This document shows positions 1-9,545 of a DNA stretch of 64,000 nt, one piece after another; positions within the stretch are counted from its first letter, which is position 1, and every line of letters starts with the position of its first letter. A program made the translations under genes and the position numbers. Origin of the DNA: Sporosarcina sp. PTS2304 (GTDB lineage: Bacteria > Bacillota > Bacilli > Bacillales_A > Planococcaceae); the NCBI RefSeq assembly GCF_003351785.1, contig NZ_CP031230.1, forward strand, positions 1,955,001-2,019,000, read 5' to 3'. The notes beneath the pieces were generated by a model, which made no database searches, was not told where the DNA came from, and worked only from the letters and a program-made list of their open reading frames with translations.

Positions 1-58
1 TTTGCGTATCTGATAAACTTGCTCTTTCCTGGTACACCGGCCGTAGCATTTGTTCCAC
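1..58 (-). CDS. ygxA: YgxA-like nucleotidyltransferase-like protein, N-terminal fragment
   Basis: Only the first 19 codons are inside the window; the gene runs off the left edge. The reading starts at a GTG (complement of 56-58) with a GGGAGG ribosome site about eight bases upstream, and translates as MEQMLRPVYQERASLSDTQ. From memory this resembles the start of B. subtilis YgxA, a nucleotidyltransferase-like protein of unknown role that lies next to ygzB and perR. The same neighbours are present here, which supports the call. The peptide is too short to show a catalytic motif, so the assignment rests on the N-terminus and synteny. Confidence 0.6.
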   Translation of the reverse strand, partial: MEQMLRPVYQERASLSDTQ

Positions 59-142
59 TTTCTCGCCTCCCAGTTCATTCTTACTGTCTCGAATACTCTA
101 TTTCGACGAATTTCACATAAAATCCTTTAATTTAAAGGGAGA

Positions 143-170
143 TTGTACTGCATTTTTTTCATAATATGAT
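143..170 (+). promoter_or_regulatory. Probable sigma-A promoter of ygzB
   Basis: TTGTAC (143-148), a 16-base spacer and TATGAT (165-170) lie about 40 bases upstream of the ygzB start. The ribosome site TAGGAGGA is at about 191-198. The match to the sigma-A consensus is fair and the position is right. Confidence 0.45.
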
Positions 171-207
171 ATATTAGGTGAGGATAGTGCATAGGAGGAT
201 ATTATAA

Positions 208-576
208 ATGAAACCTTATAAAAATAAAATAAATCGCATTCGTTCGTTCGCTCTGTCTTTAATTTTCATCGGTGTAGTCATTATGTATATCGGGATTTTC
301 TTCCGTTCTAATGAAATTGTTATGCTAATCTTCATGCTGTTAGGTACACTAGCAATCATCGGGAGCACAGTCGTGTATGCATGGATTGGTACATTGTCTA
401 CACGAGCCGCTCGCGTGAAATGTCCGAACTGCGGAAAACATACGAAAATGCTCGGTCGAGTAGATATGTGCGGACACTGCCGTGAGCCATTGACATTAGA
501 TCCAGATTTAGAAGGTAAAGATTTTGATGTGGCATACAATAAAACAAAAAAGCCAAAAGAAGATTCATCAAACTAA
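208..576 (+). CDS. ygzB: YgzB family membrane protein with C-terminal zinc ribbon
   Basis: A 122-residue protein with two predicted membrane segments (about residues 12-32 and 36-58), then a cytosolic tail with CPNC and CGHC motifs 15-20 residues apart that should hold one zinc. The tail ends in a charged, disordered stretch. This architecture and the position beside perR match the UPF0295/YgzB family of Bacillales, whose function is unknown. The ATG at 208 follows a strong TAGGAGGA site. It is convergent with perR and shares a hairpin terminator with it. Confidence 0.85.
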   Translation: MKPYKNKINRIRSFALSLIFIGVVIMYIGIFFRSNEIVMLIFMLLGTLAIIGSTVVYAWIGTLSTRAARVKCPNCGKHTKMLGRVDMCGHCREPLTLDPDLEGKDFDVAYNKTKKPKEDSSN

Positions 577-608
577 AAGAGTGTAACCCTAAAGGGTTAC
601 ACTCTTTT
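575..608. terminator. Bidirectional intrinsic terminator between ygzB and perR
   Basis: A perfect 15-base stem (AAAAGAGTGTAACCC paired with GGGTTACACTCTTTT) around a TAAA loop. A/T runs on both flanks let it act in both directions for the two convergent genes. Confidence 0.9.
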
Positions 609-1053
609 AGTTTGCGTTTGTATTTCGTCCCGCTGCACAGGCTGGACATGTACCGTACACTTCTAATCGATGTGAATTCACTTTAAAACCAGTTACATGC
701 GCTGCTAGACGTTCCACTTCTTCAAGACCGGGATGATGAAAATCTACAATCTTACCACAATCATCACAAATGATATGATAGTGATCATGAGTCACAAAAT
801 CAAAGCGACTCGACGCATCACCATACGTTAACTCTTTTACAAGTCCCGCATTTTGAAACACTCGTAAATTATTATAGACCGTTGCTACACTCATATTCGG
901 AAAATCCGCTTCAAGTGCTTTATAGATTTCATCAGCTGTCGGATGGGATTGAGAAGTGATTAAATATTCCAGAATTGCATGTCGTTGCGGAGTAATCCGC
1001 ACACCACTTTCTTTCAATGTTACAAGCGCGTCTTTTAAATATACTCCTGGCAT
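607..1053 (-). CDS. perR: Peroxide-responsive repressor PerR (Fur family)
   Basis: A 148-residue Fur-family regulator that represses peroxide-stress genes when it holds Fe or Mn. H2O2 inactivates it by oxidising the metal-binding histidines. The sequence shows the PerR recognition-helix stretch ([15 protein letters not shown] near the start, then [13 protein letters not shown]), the regulatory-metal region [16 protein letters not shown] with its His/Asp ligands, and two CxxC pairs (CDDC, CPAC) for structural zinc. The ATG at 1053 was preferred over one five codons upstream because GAGGTG lies seven bases before it. A PerR operator overlaps its transcription start, so it is probably autoregulated. 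Bcp and GsaB lie next to it, as in B. subtilis. Confidence 0.95.
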   Translation of the reverse strand: MPGVYLKDALVTLKESGVRITPQRHAILEYLITSQSHPTADEIYKALEADFPNMSVATVYNNLRVFQNAGLVKELTYGDASSRFDFVTHDHYHIICDDCGKIVDFHHPGLEEVERLAAHVTGFKVNSHRLEVYGTCPACAAGRNTNAN

Positions 1054-1086
1054 CGTAATGCACCTCACTTCATAAAGGTTACTTCT

Positions 1087-1133
1087 TTATAATCATTATA
1101 ATTAGTGTACTCAATAAGAGGAGGTGCTGTCAA
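1087..1133 (-). promoter_or_regulatory. perR promoter and PerR box
   Basis: On the minus strand TTGACA (1128-1133), an 18-base spacer and TACACT (1104-1109) form a sigma-A promoter. Immediately downstream, 1087-1101 reads TTATAATCATTATAA, a perfect match to the published PerR box TTATAATNATTATAA. A repressor there would cover the transcription start, so perR autoregulation is inferred. Confidence 0.85.
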
Positions 1134-1175
1134 CTTTTCTGCTAGAACAAAGGAAGTTTTAACGCTTGGATTGTA

Positions 1176-2120
1176 TTAATAGCCTTTCGTCAAATCTACT
1201 ATATTTACAAGATCTTTTTCACCCGTTAACCATTTAGCTAAGTTTGTTTCCATAATATCGAGCGAACGATTGATATACTGATCCGACATACTAGACATAT
1301 GAGGCGATACAGTACAGTTCGGCAGTTCCCATAGCGCACTCGATTCGTCTAAAGGTTCTGTTTCGAAAACGTCCAGTACTGCATGACGGATTTCATTGTT
1401 TGTCAAAGCATCAATAATGACCTGTTCTTTAACCGCATCTCCCCTACCTACATTGACAAAAACAGCCGATTCTTTCATAGCTTTAAAATGTTCGGGCTGA
1501 TAGATCCAGCGAGTATCCGGAGTGCTCGGCAAAATTGAAATTACATAATCAACTTCCGGTAGCTTTTCCATAATTTCAGGGAATAAAATAGTTTCATTCA
1601 TCGATGCAATCCTAGTTCCTGAACGATTACATCCTATTGTATGTACGTGAAACGCTTGCAAAAGTCTGCCGATTTCTCCGCCAATCGCCCCCGTCCCAAC
1701 GATTAGCGCTGTGCTCCCATTAACTTCGCCGGGCATCTTACCGAGTTCCCAACGTTTTTCAGCCTGCCTTTTATAGATACCTGGCAACCCACGCTCAATT
1801 GACAATAAATGAGCTACTACAGACTCCGCTAAAGGCATCTTATGTACACCGTGAGAATTAGTGACGATTACGCCTTTTTCTTGTAAAGATTTCAACGGCA
1901 AAACATCTACTCCTACAGCCGCCAGCATAACCCAGCGCAAAGACTTAGCTGTTTTTAGATTTTCATGGGTCAAATCTTCTTTCTCAGTCGCGATTACATC
2001 AATGTCTTCTAATGAAACTTCGTCAATAGATGCTGCGTATATAAACTCTACGCCGGGATACTTCCGGCTAATATATTCTTTAAATGAAGTTTTCACTTTA
2101 AATAAAAATAATACTTTCAT
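1176..2120 (-). CDS. D-isomer 2-hydroxyacid dehydrogenase family protein
   Basis: A 314-residue NAD(P)-dependent dehydrogenase. The Rossmann motif GTGAIGGEIGRLL sits near the middle. The expected catalytic set is visible: Arg in VNVGRGDAV, Glu in DVFETEPLDE and His in TVSPHMSS. The substrate is not readable from sequence; paralogues act on D-lactate, glyoxylate/hydroxypyruvate or phosphoglycerate. The ATG at 2120 follows AGGAGGTG; an upstream in-frame GTG overlaps that site and is rejected as the start. It begins 12 bases after the bcp stop, so the two are probably co-transcribed. This gene is not part of the B. subtilis perR-ygaF arrangement as I recall it. Confidence 0.85.
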   Translation of the reverse strand: MKVLFLFKVKTSFKEYISRKYPGVEFIYAASIDEVSLEDIDVIATEKEDLTHENLKTAKSLRWVMLAAVGVDVLPLKSLQEKGVIVTNSHGVHKMPLAESVVAHLLSIERGLPGIYKRQAEKRWELGKMPGEVNGSTALIVGTGAIGGEIGRLLQAFHVHTIGCNRSGTRIASMNETILFPEIMEKLPEVDYVISILPSTPDTRWIYQPEHFKAMKESAVFVNVGRGDAVKEQVIIDALTNNEIRHAVLDVFETEPLDESSALWELPNCTVSPHMSSMSDQYINRSLDIMETNLAKWLTGEKDLVNIVDLTKGY

Positions 2121-2132
2121 AATATGCACCTC

Positions 2133-2606
2133 CTATTTAGTTAATTCTCGAAGTGTTATAAGTGCATTTTCCACGTGACCTTTCACACGAACTTTTCTCC
2201 ACTCTTTTACTACAGTCCCTGTAGGATCATTTAAAAATGTAGACCGTTCAATCCCCATGTATTCCTTGCCAAAATTCTTTTTGAGTTTCCATACACCATA
2301 CTTCTCCGCTACAGCATGGTCTTCATCCACTAGCAAAGAGAATGGCAAACCATGTTTTTCGATGAACTTCTGATGGGATGCTTCACCGTCAGGACTCACT
2401 CCTAAAATTACTGCTTGTAGGTCTTCAAATTCTTTCACCGAATCACGAAAATCACATGCTTGTGTCGTACAGCCTGGCGTGGAATCTTTCGGGTAAAAGT
2501 ATAATATGACATATTTTTCACCTGAAAATTGTTTTAAAGAAACTACTTCCCCTTGTTCATTGGCTAAAGAAAAGGAAGGTGCTTGTAATCCTTCTAATGT
2601 CTCCAC
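2133..2606 (-). CDS. bcp: Thiol peroxidase, Bcp/PrxQ type peroxiredoxin
   Basis: A 157-residue atypical 2-Cys peroxiredoxin that reduces H2O2 and organic peroxides using thioredoxin. The motif DSTPGCTTQACDFRD gives peroxidatic Cys46 and resolving Cys51, the C-X4-C spacing of the Bcp/PrxQ subgroup. Length and domain extent are normal. It is the counterpart of B. subtilis ygaF, between perR and gsaB. I see no PerR box in the 169 bases between it and gsaB, so peroxide control is not evident. Confidence 0.93.
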   Translation of the reverse strand: METLEGLQAPSFSLANEQGEVVSLKQFSGEKYVILYFYPKDSTPGCTTQACDFRDSVKEFEDLQAVILGVSPDGEASHQKFIEKHGLPFSLLVDEDHAVAEKYGVWKLKKNFGKEYMGIERSTFLNDPTGTVVKEWRKVRVKGHVENALITLRELTK

Positions 2607-2775
2607 AATATAACCCCCTAAATAATTCTACTAAGAATCGCTATTCCATACTCTTTCTTATCGTAGCTGAAAATATCGAATTTTTCAATTTACTGCATCG
2701 TGACGCTGAAGGTGGAGACTTACAGTGAATTAGTGTTAAAATGGAAAGCGTATAATCGATTTGGAGGAATTACAA

Positions 2776-4077
2776 ATGAACCGAGAAAATTCAGAAGCGA
2801 TCTACGCACAAGCATGCGAACATATAGTAGGCGGAGTGAATAGTCCCGCACGCAGCTATAAAGCAGTAGGCGGTGGAGCACCCACTGTTATAGATCGTGC
2901 TCAAGGTGCTTATTTATATGACGTTGATGGCAATCGCTATATTGACTATTTAGGGGCATACGGACCTATTATTACAGGTCACGCACACCCGCATATTACA
3001 AAAGCTATTACAAAAGCAGCGGAAAACGGAGTACTTTATGGAACACCTACCCGCCACGAAGTTCAATTTGCAAAAATGTTGAAAGATGCTATTCCAGGAA
3101 TGGATAAAGTACGTTTCGTAAATTCCGGCACAGAAGCAGTTATGACAACTATTCGTGTGGCAAGAGCTTATACGGGTCGTACGAAAATTATGAAGTTCGC
3201 TGGCTGCTATCACGGCCATTCCGATCTAGTACTTGTAGCCGCTGGTTCAGGACCCGCACAACTTGGGACACCGGATTCGGCAGGAGTGCCCGCTTCTATT
3301 GCAAACGAAGTAATTACGATTTCTTTCAATGATCCAGAAAACTATCAAGTTGCAATGGAAAAATGGGGAGAAGAATTGGCATGTATTTTAATCGAACCAA
3401 TCGTTGGAAACTTTGGAATTGTTGAGCCGAATGAAGGTTTCTTGGAACTCGTTCATGAACTGGCTCGTCAAAAAGGAGTACTCACCATATACGATGAAGT
3501 GATCACTGCATTCCGTTTCCATTACGGGCCTGCACAGACAATGCTTGGATTACAGCCGGATCTTACAGCCTTCGGTAAAATTATTGGCGGTGGCTTGCCA
3601 ATTGGAGCGTACGGTGGTAAAAAAGAAATCATGGCACAAGTAGCCCCTCTTGGTCCTGCATATCAAGCAGGTACAATGGCAGGAAATCCAGCGTCCATGC
3701 TCGCTGGAATCGCTTGTCTAGAAGTATTACAAGAGCAAGGTGTCTACGAAGAAATGGACCGCTTAGGAAGTATTCTCGAAGAAGGTATTTTACAACTAGC
3801 GAAACAACACGGTATTACGATGACGATCAATCGCTTAGGCGGCGCTCTGACATTATTCTTCACAGACGTCACTGTAGAAAATTACTTGCAGGCAGAAGCT
3901 ACAGACGGTGAGATTTTCGCTCGATTTTTCAGAGAAATGTTAAGTAACGGCATTAACCTCGCCCCTTCTAAATATGAAGCTTGGTTCTTAACAACGGCCC
4001 ATACAGAGAAGGATATCTTGGAAACTTTAGAAGCTGTAGATCGTTCATTTACCGTGTTAGCTCAACACAATGATTGA
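2776..4077 (+). CDS. gsaB: Glutamate-1-semialdehyde 2,1-aminomutase
   Basis: A 433-residue PLP enzyme that converts glutamate-1-semialdehyde to 5-aminolevulinate, the C5 entry to tetrapyrroles. The N-terminal signature [11 protein letters not shown], the substrate-loop region [15 protein letters not shown] and the PLP lysine in [18 protein letters not shown] are all present. A TTG at 2761 would add five residues, but GGAGG (2763-2767) sits between it and the ATG at 2776, so the ATG is the start. The full hemAXCDBL cluster is absent here; the perR neighbourhood identifies it as the GsaB paralogue rather than HemL. Confidence 0.92.
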   Translation: MNRENSEAIYAQACEHIVGGVNSPARSYKAVGGGAPTVIDRAQGAYLYDVDGNRYIDYLGAYGPIITGHAHPHITKAITKAAENGVLYGTPTRHEVQFAKMLKDAIPGMDKVRFVNSGTEAVMTTIRVARAYTGRTKIMKFAGCYHGHSDLVLVAAGSGPAQLGTPDSAGVPASIANEVITISFNDPENYQVAMEKWGEELACILIEPIVGNFGIVEPNEGFLELVHELARQKGVLTIYDEVITAFRFHYGPAQTMLGLQPDLTAFGKIIGGGLPIGAYGGKKEIMAQVAPLGPAYQAGTMAGNPASMLAGIACLEVLQEQGVYEEMDRLGSILEEGILQLAKQHGITMTINRLGGALTLFFTDVTVENYLQAEATDGEIFARFFREMLSNGINLAPSKYEAWFLTTAHTEKDILETLEAVDRSFTVLAQHND

Positions 4078-4138
4078 CCGCTTTATAGCTATATTGTAAA
4101 GTAGCAAAAAAGAGTTTTTAAAGGAAAGGAATTACCCA

Positions 4139-5218
4139 ATGAAACTTGGTGCCCGCGTCTTTAAGACGGGTATTGCGATTGTAATTGCTCTATTTCTTGC
4201 ACAATTACTCGAGTTACCTACCGCAGTGTTTGCAGGAATTGCAGCCATTTTTGCAATCCAACCATCTATTTACAGATCCTACTTAACGATTGTTGAACAG
4301 CTACAAGGTAACCTAATCGGTGCCACAGTAGCAGTTGTCTTTACATTAATTTTTGGTCCGCAATTAATAGTCGTTGGATTAGCTGCAGTTATCGTCATGA
4401 TTATTATGTTAAAACTCGGTTTAGAGAAGTCCATTTCACTGGCACTCGTCACAATGATTGCTGTTATGGAAGTAAAAGATGATAACTTCTTGACCTTCGC
4501 GTTGTTGCGTGTAGCCACTATTTTAGTAGGGGTCTTAGCAGCTTTCTTAGTAAATTTAGTGTTTATGCCACCGAAATATGAAACGAAATTGTTCCAAGCG
4601 ATCCATTCAGCACAAGACGAAATCATTCGTTGGACGCGTTTGGCCGGACGTCAAGCATCTGAGCATTCCGCGACGAAGAAGTCATTAAGCAAAGTGAAAG
4701 AACGTCTCATGCAAATTGATCAGCTGTACTTGTTATTTAAAGAAGAACGTAGCTACATCAAAAAAACTTCCGCCACTAAAGCAAGGCGGCTCGTCGTCTA
4801 TCGCCAAATGATCGCGACTACACGCAGTAGCTATGATGTATTAAAAAGACTTCACCAATTCGAAAATGAACTCATTAACCTTCCTGAACATTTTCGAATG
4901 ATGATTCAAGAACGTCTAGAAGCTTTGTTAGTTTACCACGAGCAATTGCATTTAAAGTTTGTAGGAAAGTTAAAAGCAGAGCGTGATGAAGACGAATTGC
5001 ACAGCGAATTTATCCAACGCCAAGAAGTGATGGAGATTTTTGCAAAAGAGATCGCTTTGACAAAAGAAGAAGAAGAATTTTCCGCTTACCATCTACTTCA
5101 TGTATTGTCTTCTATGTTAAATTATGAAGAACAGCTCGAACATTTGGATACGCTAATCACTTCTTATCAAAACAGATTTGAAGACGAAGACAATGCTTTA
5201 GAGGATGAATTTTACTAA
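4139..5218 (+). CDS. ygaE: UPF0421/aromatic acid exporter family protein (YgaE-like)
   Basis: A 359-residue protein. The first ~140 residues hold four to five hydrophobic segments, including a typical FAGIAAIFAIQPSIYRS motif; the rest is a soluble, charged, helical domain. This matches the ArAE_1/UPF0421 family, proposed but not shown to export small aromatic acids. The ATG at 4139 follows AAAGGAAAGG. It lies 61 bases after gsaB on the same strand, so they may share a transcript. Confidence 0.82.
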   Translation: MKLGARVFKTGIAIVIALFLAQLLELPTAVFAGIAAIFAIQPSIYRSYLTIVEQLQGNLIGATVAVVFTLIFGPQLIVVGLAAVIVMIIMLKLGLEKSISLALVTMIAVMEVKDDNFLTFALLRVATILVGVLAAFLVNLVFMPPKYETKLFQAIHSAQDEIIRWTRLAGRQASEHSATKKSLSKVKERLMQIDQLYLLFKEERSYIKKTSATKARRLVVYRQMIATTRSSYDVLKRLHQFENELINLPEHFRMMIQERLEALLVYHEQLHLKFVGKLKAERDEDELHSEFIQRQEVMEIFAKEIALTKEEEEFSAYHLLHVLSSMLNYEEQLEHLDTLITSYQNRFEDEDNALEDEFY

Positions 5219-5250
5219 ACGTGAACGCAACATGGAGTGGTATCAATATT

Positions 5251-5290
5251 AAAAAAATGCATGGCGGCTATGGCTTCCATGCATTTTTTT
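5251..5290. terminator. Bidirectional terminator between ygaE and ygaD
   Basis: A 14-base perfect stem AAAAAAATGCATGG / CCATGCATTTTTTT with a 12-base loop. A/T runs on both sides let it serve the two convergent genes. Confidence 0.88.
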
Positions 5291-5296
5291 ATTTTA

Positions 5297-7042
5297 TTAT
5301 GCACCAAGTTCTTGACGATTGAACAGACCCGCATAAGTTCCGTCTTTCGCCATCAGTTGTTGATGTGTGCCTGCTTCTTTTAGTTCTCCGTGATCAATTA
5401 CATAAATACAATCAGCATGAGTAATCGTCGATAAGCGATGGGCTACGATTAACGTTGTACGTTCATGAGCCAATCGATCAAGTGAATCTTGAATAAGTGC
5501 TTCACTTTCCAAATCGAGAGCAGAAGTCGCCTCATCCAAAATTAACAAAGCCGGATTCTTTAAAAACACACGCGCAATAGCAATTCGTTGTTTTTGTCCA
5601 CCCGATAATTTTACACCACGCTCTCCTACCCGCGTATCATACCCTTCTGCGAGTGTCTCAATGAAATCATGAGCATTCGCTGCTTTCGCTGCCGCAATTA
5701 CTTCTTCATCGGTTGCATCCGGCTTCCCAATTAAAATATTACTTTTTACAGAGTCACTGAATAGAACAGAGTCTTGTAGTACCATGCCGATTTGATCGCG
5801 CAACGATTTCACTTTCACGTCACGAATATCTTTCCCGTCAACCTTTATAGCGCCGGCTGTGACGTCGTAAAAGCGAGGGATTAAACTGATGATCGTTGAC
5901 TTTCCACCACCACTCATACCGACGAGTGCTATCGTCTGACCTGGTTGGATCGTTAAGCTAATGTTTTTCAGAACCATTTCCTCTTCATATGCAAAACTTA
6001 CACGATCAAACTCTATGCCTCCTTTAAGTGGCGGTAATATTTCCGCATGCTCTTTATCTACTACATCATATTTCTCATTCATCAGATCGAGAACCCGATC
6101 CATAGAAGCGAAAGACTGTGTCAATGAGGTTGAAGAGTTCACCAAACGTCTCAACGGTGAATACAGCCGTTCAATAAAAGCAATAAATGCGACCATTGTT
6201 CCGACAGTTAACGAACCATTAATAACTTGGTAGCCGGCATATCCAATGACTAGTAAAGGGGCGACATCGGTTATCGTATTGACTACAGCAAAAGCTTTCG
6301 CATTCCAACGCGTATGATCCAGTGCACGATCTAAAAAATTAGAGTTTACTTCGTCAAAACGCTCTTGTTCTTTGTCTTCAATTGCAAAACTTTTTATAAT
6401 ACTAACTCCCGCCACTCGTTCATGCAAATAACTTTGAACGTCTGCTAACGCCTGCGATCGTTTTCTCGTCAATATACGCAATTTGCCAAAAAAGTGTTTG
6501 ACGCTAAATGCATAAAATGGAAACGCGAGCAACGTTACGAGTGTAAGCTGGACATCCAACGTCAACATAATCGCAATCGCTATAACAATTGTTGCTAAAT
6601 CAAGCCAAACATTCATTAACCCAATCATTACGAAATTCTTCGTTTGCTCTACATCGTTAATGACACGGGAAATCACTTCTCCGGCACGTGTATTGGAGTA
6701 AAAACGCAAACTGAGTTTCTGTAAATGTGCATACAGCGACTGCCGAATATCAAAAAGAATTTTATTACTAACATATTGCGCGTAATACTGTCGATAATAC
6801 TCAACAGGAGGTCGAATCAAAAAGAACACGATAATTGTTCCACCGAGCCAATAAAATAAGTGCTTTGTTTTTTCGGGATCAGACATAGTCGGTGAACCGA
6901 TAATATTATCAATTACAATCTTGATCAATAATGGTAAAAATAACGGAATAGCAAATTTTACTACCCCTATGAGGACAGTAAAGAGAATTTGCCAGTTATA
7001 CGGTTTTACGAATTGAAGATAGCGTTTAATACTTTCACCCAT
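5297..7042 (-). CDS. ygaD: ABC transporter, fused permease and ATPase (YgaD-like)
   Basis: A 581-residue half-transporter of the MsbA/lipid-drug exporter type. The N-terminal ~310 residues are a six-helix exporter transmembrane domain. The nucleotide-binding domain has Walker [10 protein letters not shown], signature LSGGQKQR, Walker B LLILDEAT and an H-loop IVAHRLST. It should act as a homodimer. The substrate is unknown. It lies between ygaE and ygaC as in B. subtilis. Confidence 0.9.
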   Translation of the reverse strand: MGESIKRYLQFVKPYNWQILFTVLIGVVKFAIPLFLPLLIKIVIDNIIGSPTMSDPEKTKHLFYWLGGTIIVFFLIRPPVEYYRQYYAQYVSNKILFDIRQSLYAHLQKLSLRFYSNTRAGEVISRVINDVEQTKNFVMIGLMNVWLDLATIVIAIAIMLTLDVQLTLVTLLAFPFYAFSVKHFFGKLRILTRKRSQALADVQSYLHERVAGVSIIKSFAIEDKEQERFDEVNSNFLDRALDHTRWNAKAFAVVNTITDVAPLLVIGYAGYQVINGSLTVGTMVAFIAFIERLYSPLRRLVNSSTSLTQSFASMDRVLDLMNEKYDVVDKEHAEILPPLKGGIEFDRVSFAYEEEMVLKNISLTIQPGQTIALVGMSGGGKSTIISLIPRFYDVTAGAIKVDGKDIRDVKVKSLRDQIGMVLQDSVLFSDSVKSNILIGKPDATDEEVIAAAKAANAHDFIETLAEGYDTRVGERGVKLSGGQKQRIAIARVFLKNPALLILDEATSALDLESEALIQDSLDRLAHERTTLIVAHRLSTITHADCIYVIDHGELKEAGTHQQLMAKDGTYAGLFNRQELGA

Positions 7043-7107
7043 ACTGTGCCTCCTATGAATTTCGGATTCCTTATGATGAAAAAGGACAGACTGTCGAATT
7101 CAGTTAA

Positions 7108-7138
7108 AAAAACCTGACTCGCACGAATGCAAGCAGGT
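7108..7138 (-). terminator. Probable terminator after ygaC
   Basis: AAACCTG and CAGGTTT pair around a loop that can itself pair CGCA with TGCA. An A-run at 7105-7111 becomes a U-run on the minus strand. It begins right at the ygaC stop codon. Confidence 0.6.
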
Positions 7139-7687
7139 TTAGCGTCGTTCTTCCTGAATTTGCTTGTGGAATTCATATCTAGAAGTCCATACGTCAATGA
7201 AATCAGGTGCGAACGGTCCTTTTCTTTGTTTGATCCAGCCAAGTAATTTCTTTAAATTATCTTGCAGAATCTGATCAATTACTTCGGGATAATTCATTTG
7301 ACGCTTGTGATCCGCGTATTCGTCTTCGTCTAAAATTAAGTAGCTCATATCGGGAAATACCTTTACGTCTAAGTCGTAATCGATATACTTCAATGACTTT
7401 TCGTCGTAAACAAATGGTGAACTCATATTTACGTAATAATAGACACCGTCTTCACGGAGCATGCAAATAATATTGAACCAGTTTTCTGCATGGAAATAGC
7501 AGATAGATGGCTCACGCGTTAGCCACGTACGTCCGTCCGACTCTGTCACAAGTGTACGCTCATTTCCTCCGATGACGATATTGCGTGTCCCTTTGAGTAC
7601 GAGTGTTTCCTGCCAGACGCGGTGAATTTTACCGTTATGTTTGTAGCTGTGGATCTGAATTGATTCTCCTTCTTTAGGGATTGCCAT
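7139..7687 (-). CDS. ygaC: DUF402 domain protein (YgaC/NTdP-type)
   Basis: A 182-residue DUF402 (FomD-like) protein. Characterised relatives in staphylococci and B. subtilis hydrolyse nucleoside tri- and diphosphates. The conserved pattern of the family is visible: [20 protein letters not shown], then [19 protein letters not shown] and many acidic residues that could hold Mg or Mn. The ATG at 7687 is preferred over an upstream GTG because AAAGGTGG precedes it at a good distance. Synteny with ygaD supports the name. Confidence 0.83.
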   Translation of the reverse strand: MAIPKEGESIQIHSYKHNGKIHRVWQETLVLKGTRNIVIGGNERTLVTESDGRTWLTREPSICYFHAENWFNIICMLREDGVYYYVNMSSPFVYDEKSLKYIDYDLDVKVFPDMSYLILDEDEYADHKRQMNYPEVIDQILQDNLKKLLGWIKQRKGPFAPDFIDVWTSRYEFHKQIQEERR

Positions 7688-7830
7688 TTTCTCTACCACC
7701 TTTAATCCTTATGCCACTAGACTCGCTATCTGTTCATTATACCAAGTGAGTTCCCAAAATTAAAACGTTTCAACCATCTATTTCATATTTACATTAATTT
7801 ATTAGGTCTCCTGCATCTTTTTTGATAAAT

Positions 7831-7876
7831 AAAAGCCGGTAGAAACGGCTTATATAAGCTGTTTCTACCGGCTTTA
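7831..7876 (-). terminator. Terminator after sspE
   Basis: A long, almost perfect inverted repeat (AAAAGCCGGTAGAAAC... / ...GTTTCTACCGGCTTT) just past the sspE stop. Its T-run on the minus strand is short. Confidence 0.75.
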
Positions 7877-7889
7877 TGGATGTTCACAC

Positions 7890-8210
7890 TTAGTAGGAAC
7901 CTTTATTTCGGTTCGCATTGTTACTTGACGCATTTTTCTTATTCGCTTCTGCTTGTTGAATTTGCTTTCTCACTTCGTTTACATCTGTTTCCGAAGCAAA
8001 TTCTTCATTCATTGAAGATGGCGCTGAGGCAGACTGCATATTCATAGCAGACTGAGCATTTTGTTGACGCACTTGATTAACGTCCGTTTCGGAAGCGAAC
8101 TCTTCATTCATCGGTTGTTGCATAGCAGATTGTGCATTCTGTTGGCGAACCTTTTTTGCGTCTGTTTTTGATGGATCGTACTGAGAATTTTGATTTGGTT
8201 GCTTGGGCAT
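7890..8210 (-). CDS. sspE: Gamma-type small acid-soluble spore protein
   Basis: A 106-residue, Gln/Asn/Ser/Ala-rich protein with internal repeats: EEFASETDVN followed by (Q/E)VR(Q/K)QNAQSA occurs twice, with a third, diverged unit at the start. TEFASETDVQ-type sites are the cleavage sequence of the germination protease Gpr in gamma-type SASPs, which serve as an amino acid store in the spore. It has a GGAGGTG ribosome site. Expression should be forespore-specific (sigma G); I did not find a convincing sigma-G promoter by eye. Confidence 0.92.
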   Translation of the reverse strand: MPKQPNQNSQYDPSKTDAKKVRQQNAQSAMQQPMNEEFASETDVNQVRQQNAQSAMNMQSASAPSSMNEEFASETDVNEVRKQIQQAEANKKNASSNNANRNKGSY

Positions 8211-8346
8211 GGATTATTCACCTCCGTACCCACTATCATATCCAATCGATCTGTATTTATTCATATGATCGGAAAGAAAAGATTCCCATTTATGCATGTT
8301 GATTAATAATATTATTCACACTGTTAAAAGCGAGATAAGCGATAGA

Positions 8347-9535
8347 AATTAGTGGGTGGCTTGTGAGGTACAAGGGCTATCGCGATTGGATGGAATGAAG
8401 CTGACTTGAAGAGTCTTACGGCTTACGCTTCCAGACGATACGCTTTCCGGAGGGGACGCGGTGGACCCCGCAAAAGTGCGCTGCGGGTTACACCTGTCGT
8501 CCTTAATCCTCCCGGAGTCGATCGTCCTCCAGCTTCAGCCGTACTCAGAGTGTGCAAGACAGGTTGATCACTCTTTGTATGTGATGAAGAATACGTGGGC
8601 TTGTCAGGTACTTCATGTTCGTTTATTAGATGGGGCAAGGCTAACTTGAAGAGTCTTACGGCTTACGCTTCCAGACGATACGCTTTCCAGAGGGGGCGCG
8701 GTGGACCGTCAAGCGCTGCGAGTTACACCTGTCAAATGCAAAGATGTGCTCCTTCTCGCTACGCTTCACTCGCAAAAGCCGTCCTTCGCTACGGCTTTCC
8801 CTTATCCTCCCGGAGTCGATCGTCTTCCAGCTTCAGCCGAAACTTAGTGTGTGCAAGACAGTTTGATCACTCTTTGTATGTGGTGAAAGACCAACTAAAT
8901 AGACTTGTCTGATACAATGCGACCGTTTTGAAGTTGAAAAGCGGTAAAGTGTTGCTAGCTACTATGACTGTTTCGACGAACTGAGTGAAAAAAGCAATGA
9001 CTCTATATGTATTCAATCAGGCAATCCAAAGCTTTATCTACACTGTTCAGGAAGCAGAACTTACCCTACCCCAACTTCTGGACGAACACAAACTGACTTC
9101 CCGACACAAACTCAAGGATTCTCCCGGAAGAACCGGCGACTCCTGGAGGATCAGGACGACAGGCGTAATCGAAAGCGAACTTCTGGCGAGTCCGCCGCGT
9201 CCCCTCAGGAAAGCGTCCGGTTCTCTCGGGAGAATCCTAACACGTATACTCATTTTCTGCACCGCACTGGAAAAGTCACTTACCACATTCCAACTTCTGG
9301 ACGAACACAGACTGACTTCCCAACACAAACTCAAGGATTCTCCCGGAAGAACCGGCGACTCCTGGAGGATCAGAGCGACAGGCGTAATCGAAAGCGAACT
9401 TCTGGCGAGTCCGCCGCGTCCCCTCAGGAAAGCGTACGGTTTCTCTCGGGAGAATCCTCACACGTACACTATTTCTACAAATCCTCATCAAGAGCACCTA
9501 CTTTCCAAAAGAACCTCTACTTTCTTTAGACAATG
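8347..9535 (+). repeat. Composite intergenic repeat, order A-A-linker-B-B-D
   Basis: The 8211-9545 gap has no credible gene and is mostly repeat. Unit A occurs at about 8406-8565 and again at 8646-8885. The second copy carries a ~70-base insertion rich in inverted repeats that the first lacks. A linker with a conserved GCAAGACAGTTTGATCACTC and TACTATGACTGTTT follows. Unit B occurs at 9116-9237 and 9335-9457, a tandem of 219-base period, each bounded by ~21-base inverted arms (GGATTCTCCCGGAAGAACCGG on the left). A D segment ends it (about 9462-9535). The same order is found inverted at 29480-30490. 8211-8346 shows nothing I can name. Confidence 0.85.
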
Positions 9536-9545
9536 AACATGCTTA

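Noticed and set aside
2607..2775. PerR box between bcp and gsaB
   Set aside because: No match better than about 9 of 15 bases was found in the divergent region.
8347..9535. CRISPR array
   Set aside because: Repeat units are ~120 bases with period ~219, only two per locus, and no short regular repeats with unique spacers or cas genes.
8985..9536. A 183-codon frame and its mirror partner (155 codons at 29641-30108) with similar products
   Set aside because: The similarity comes from the repeated DNA of units B. There is no ribosome site, several frames on both strands are equally open, and the product is compositionally odd (LASPPRPLRKA repeats). Treated as repeat, not as genes.
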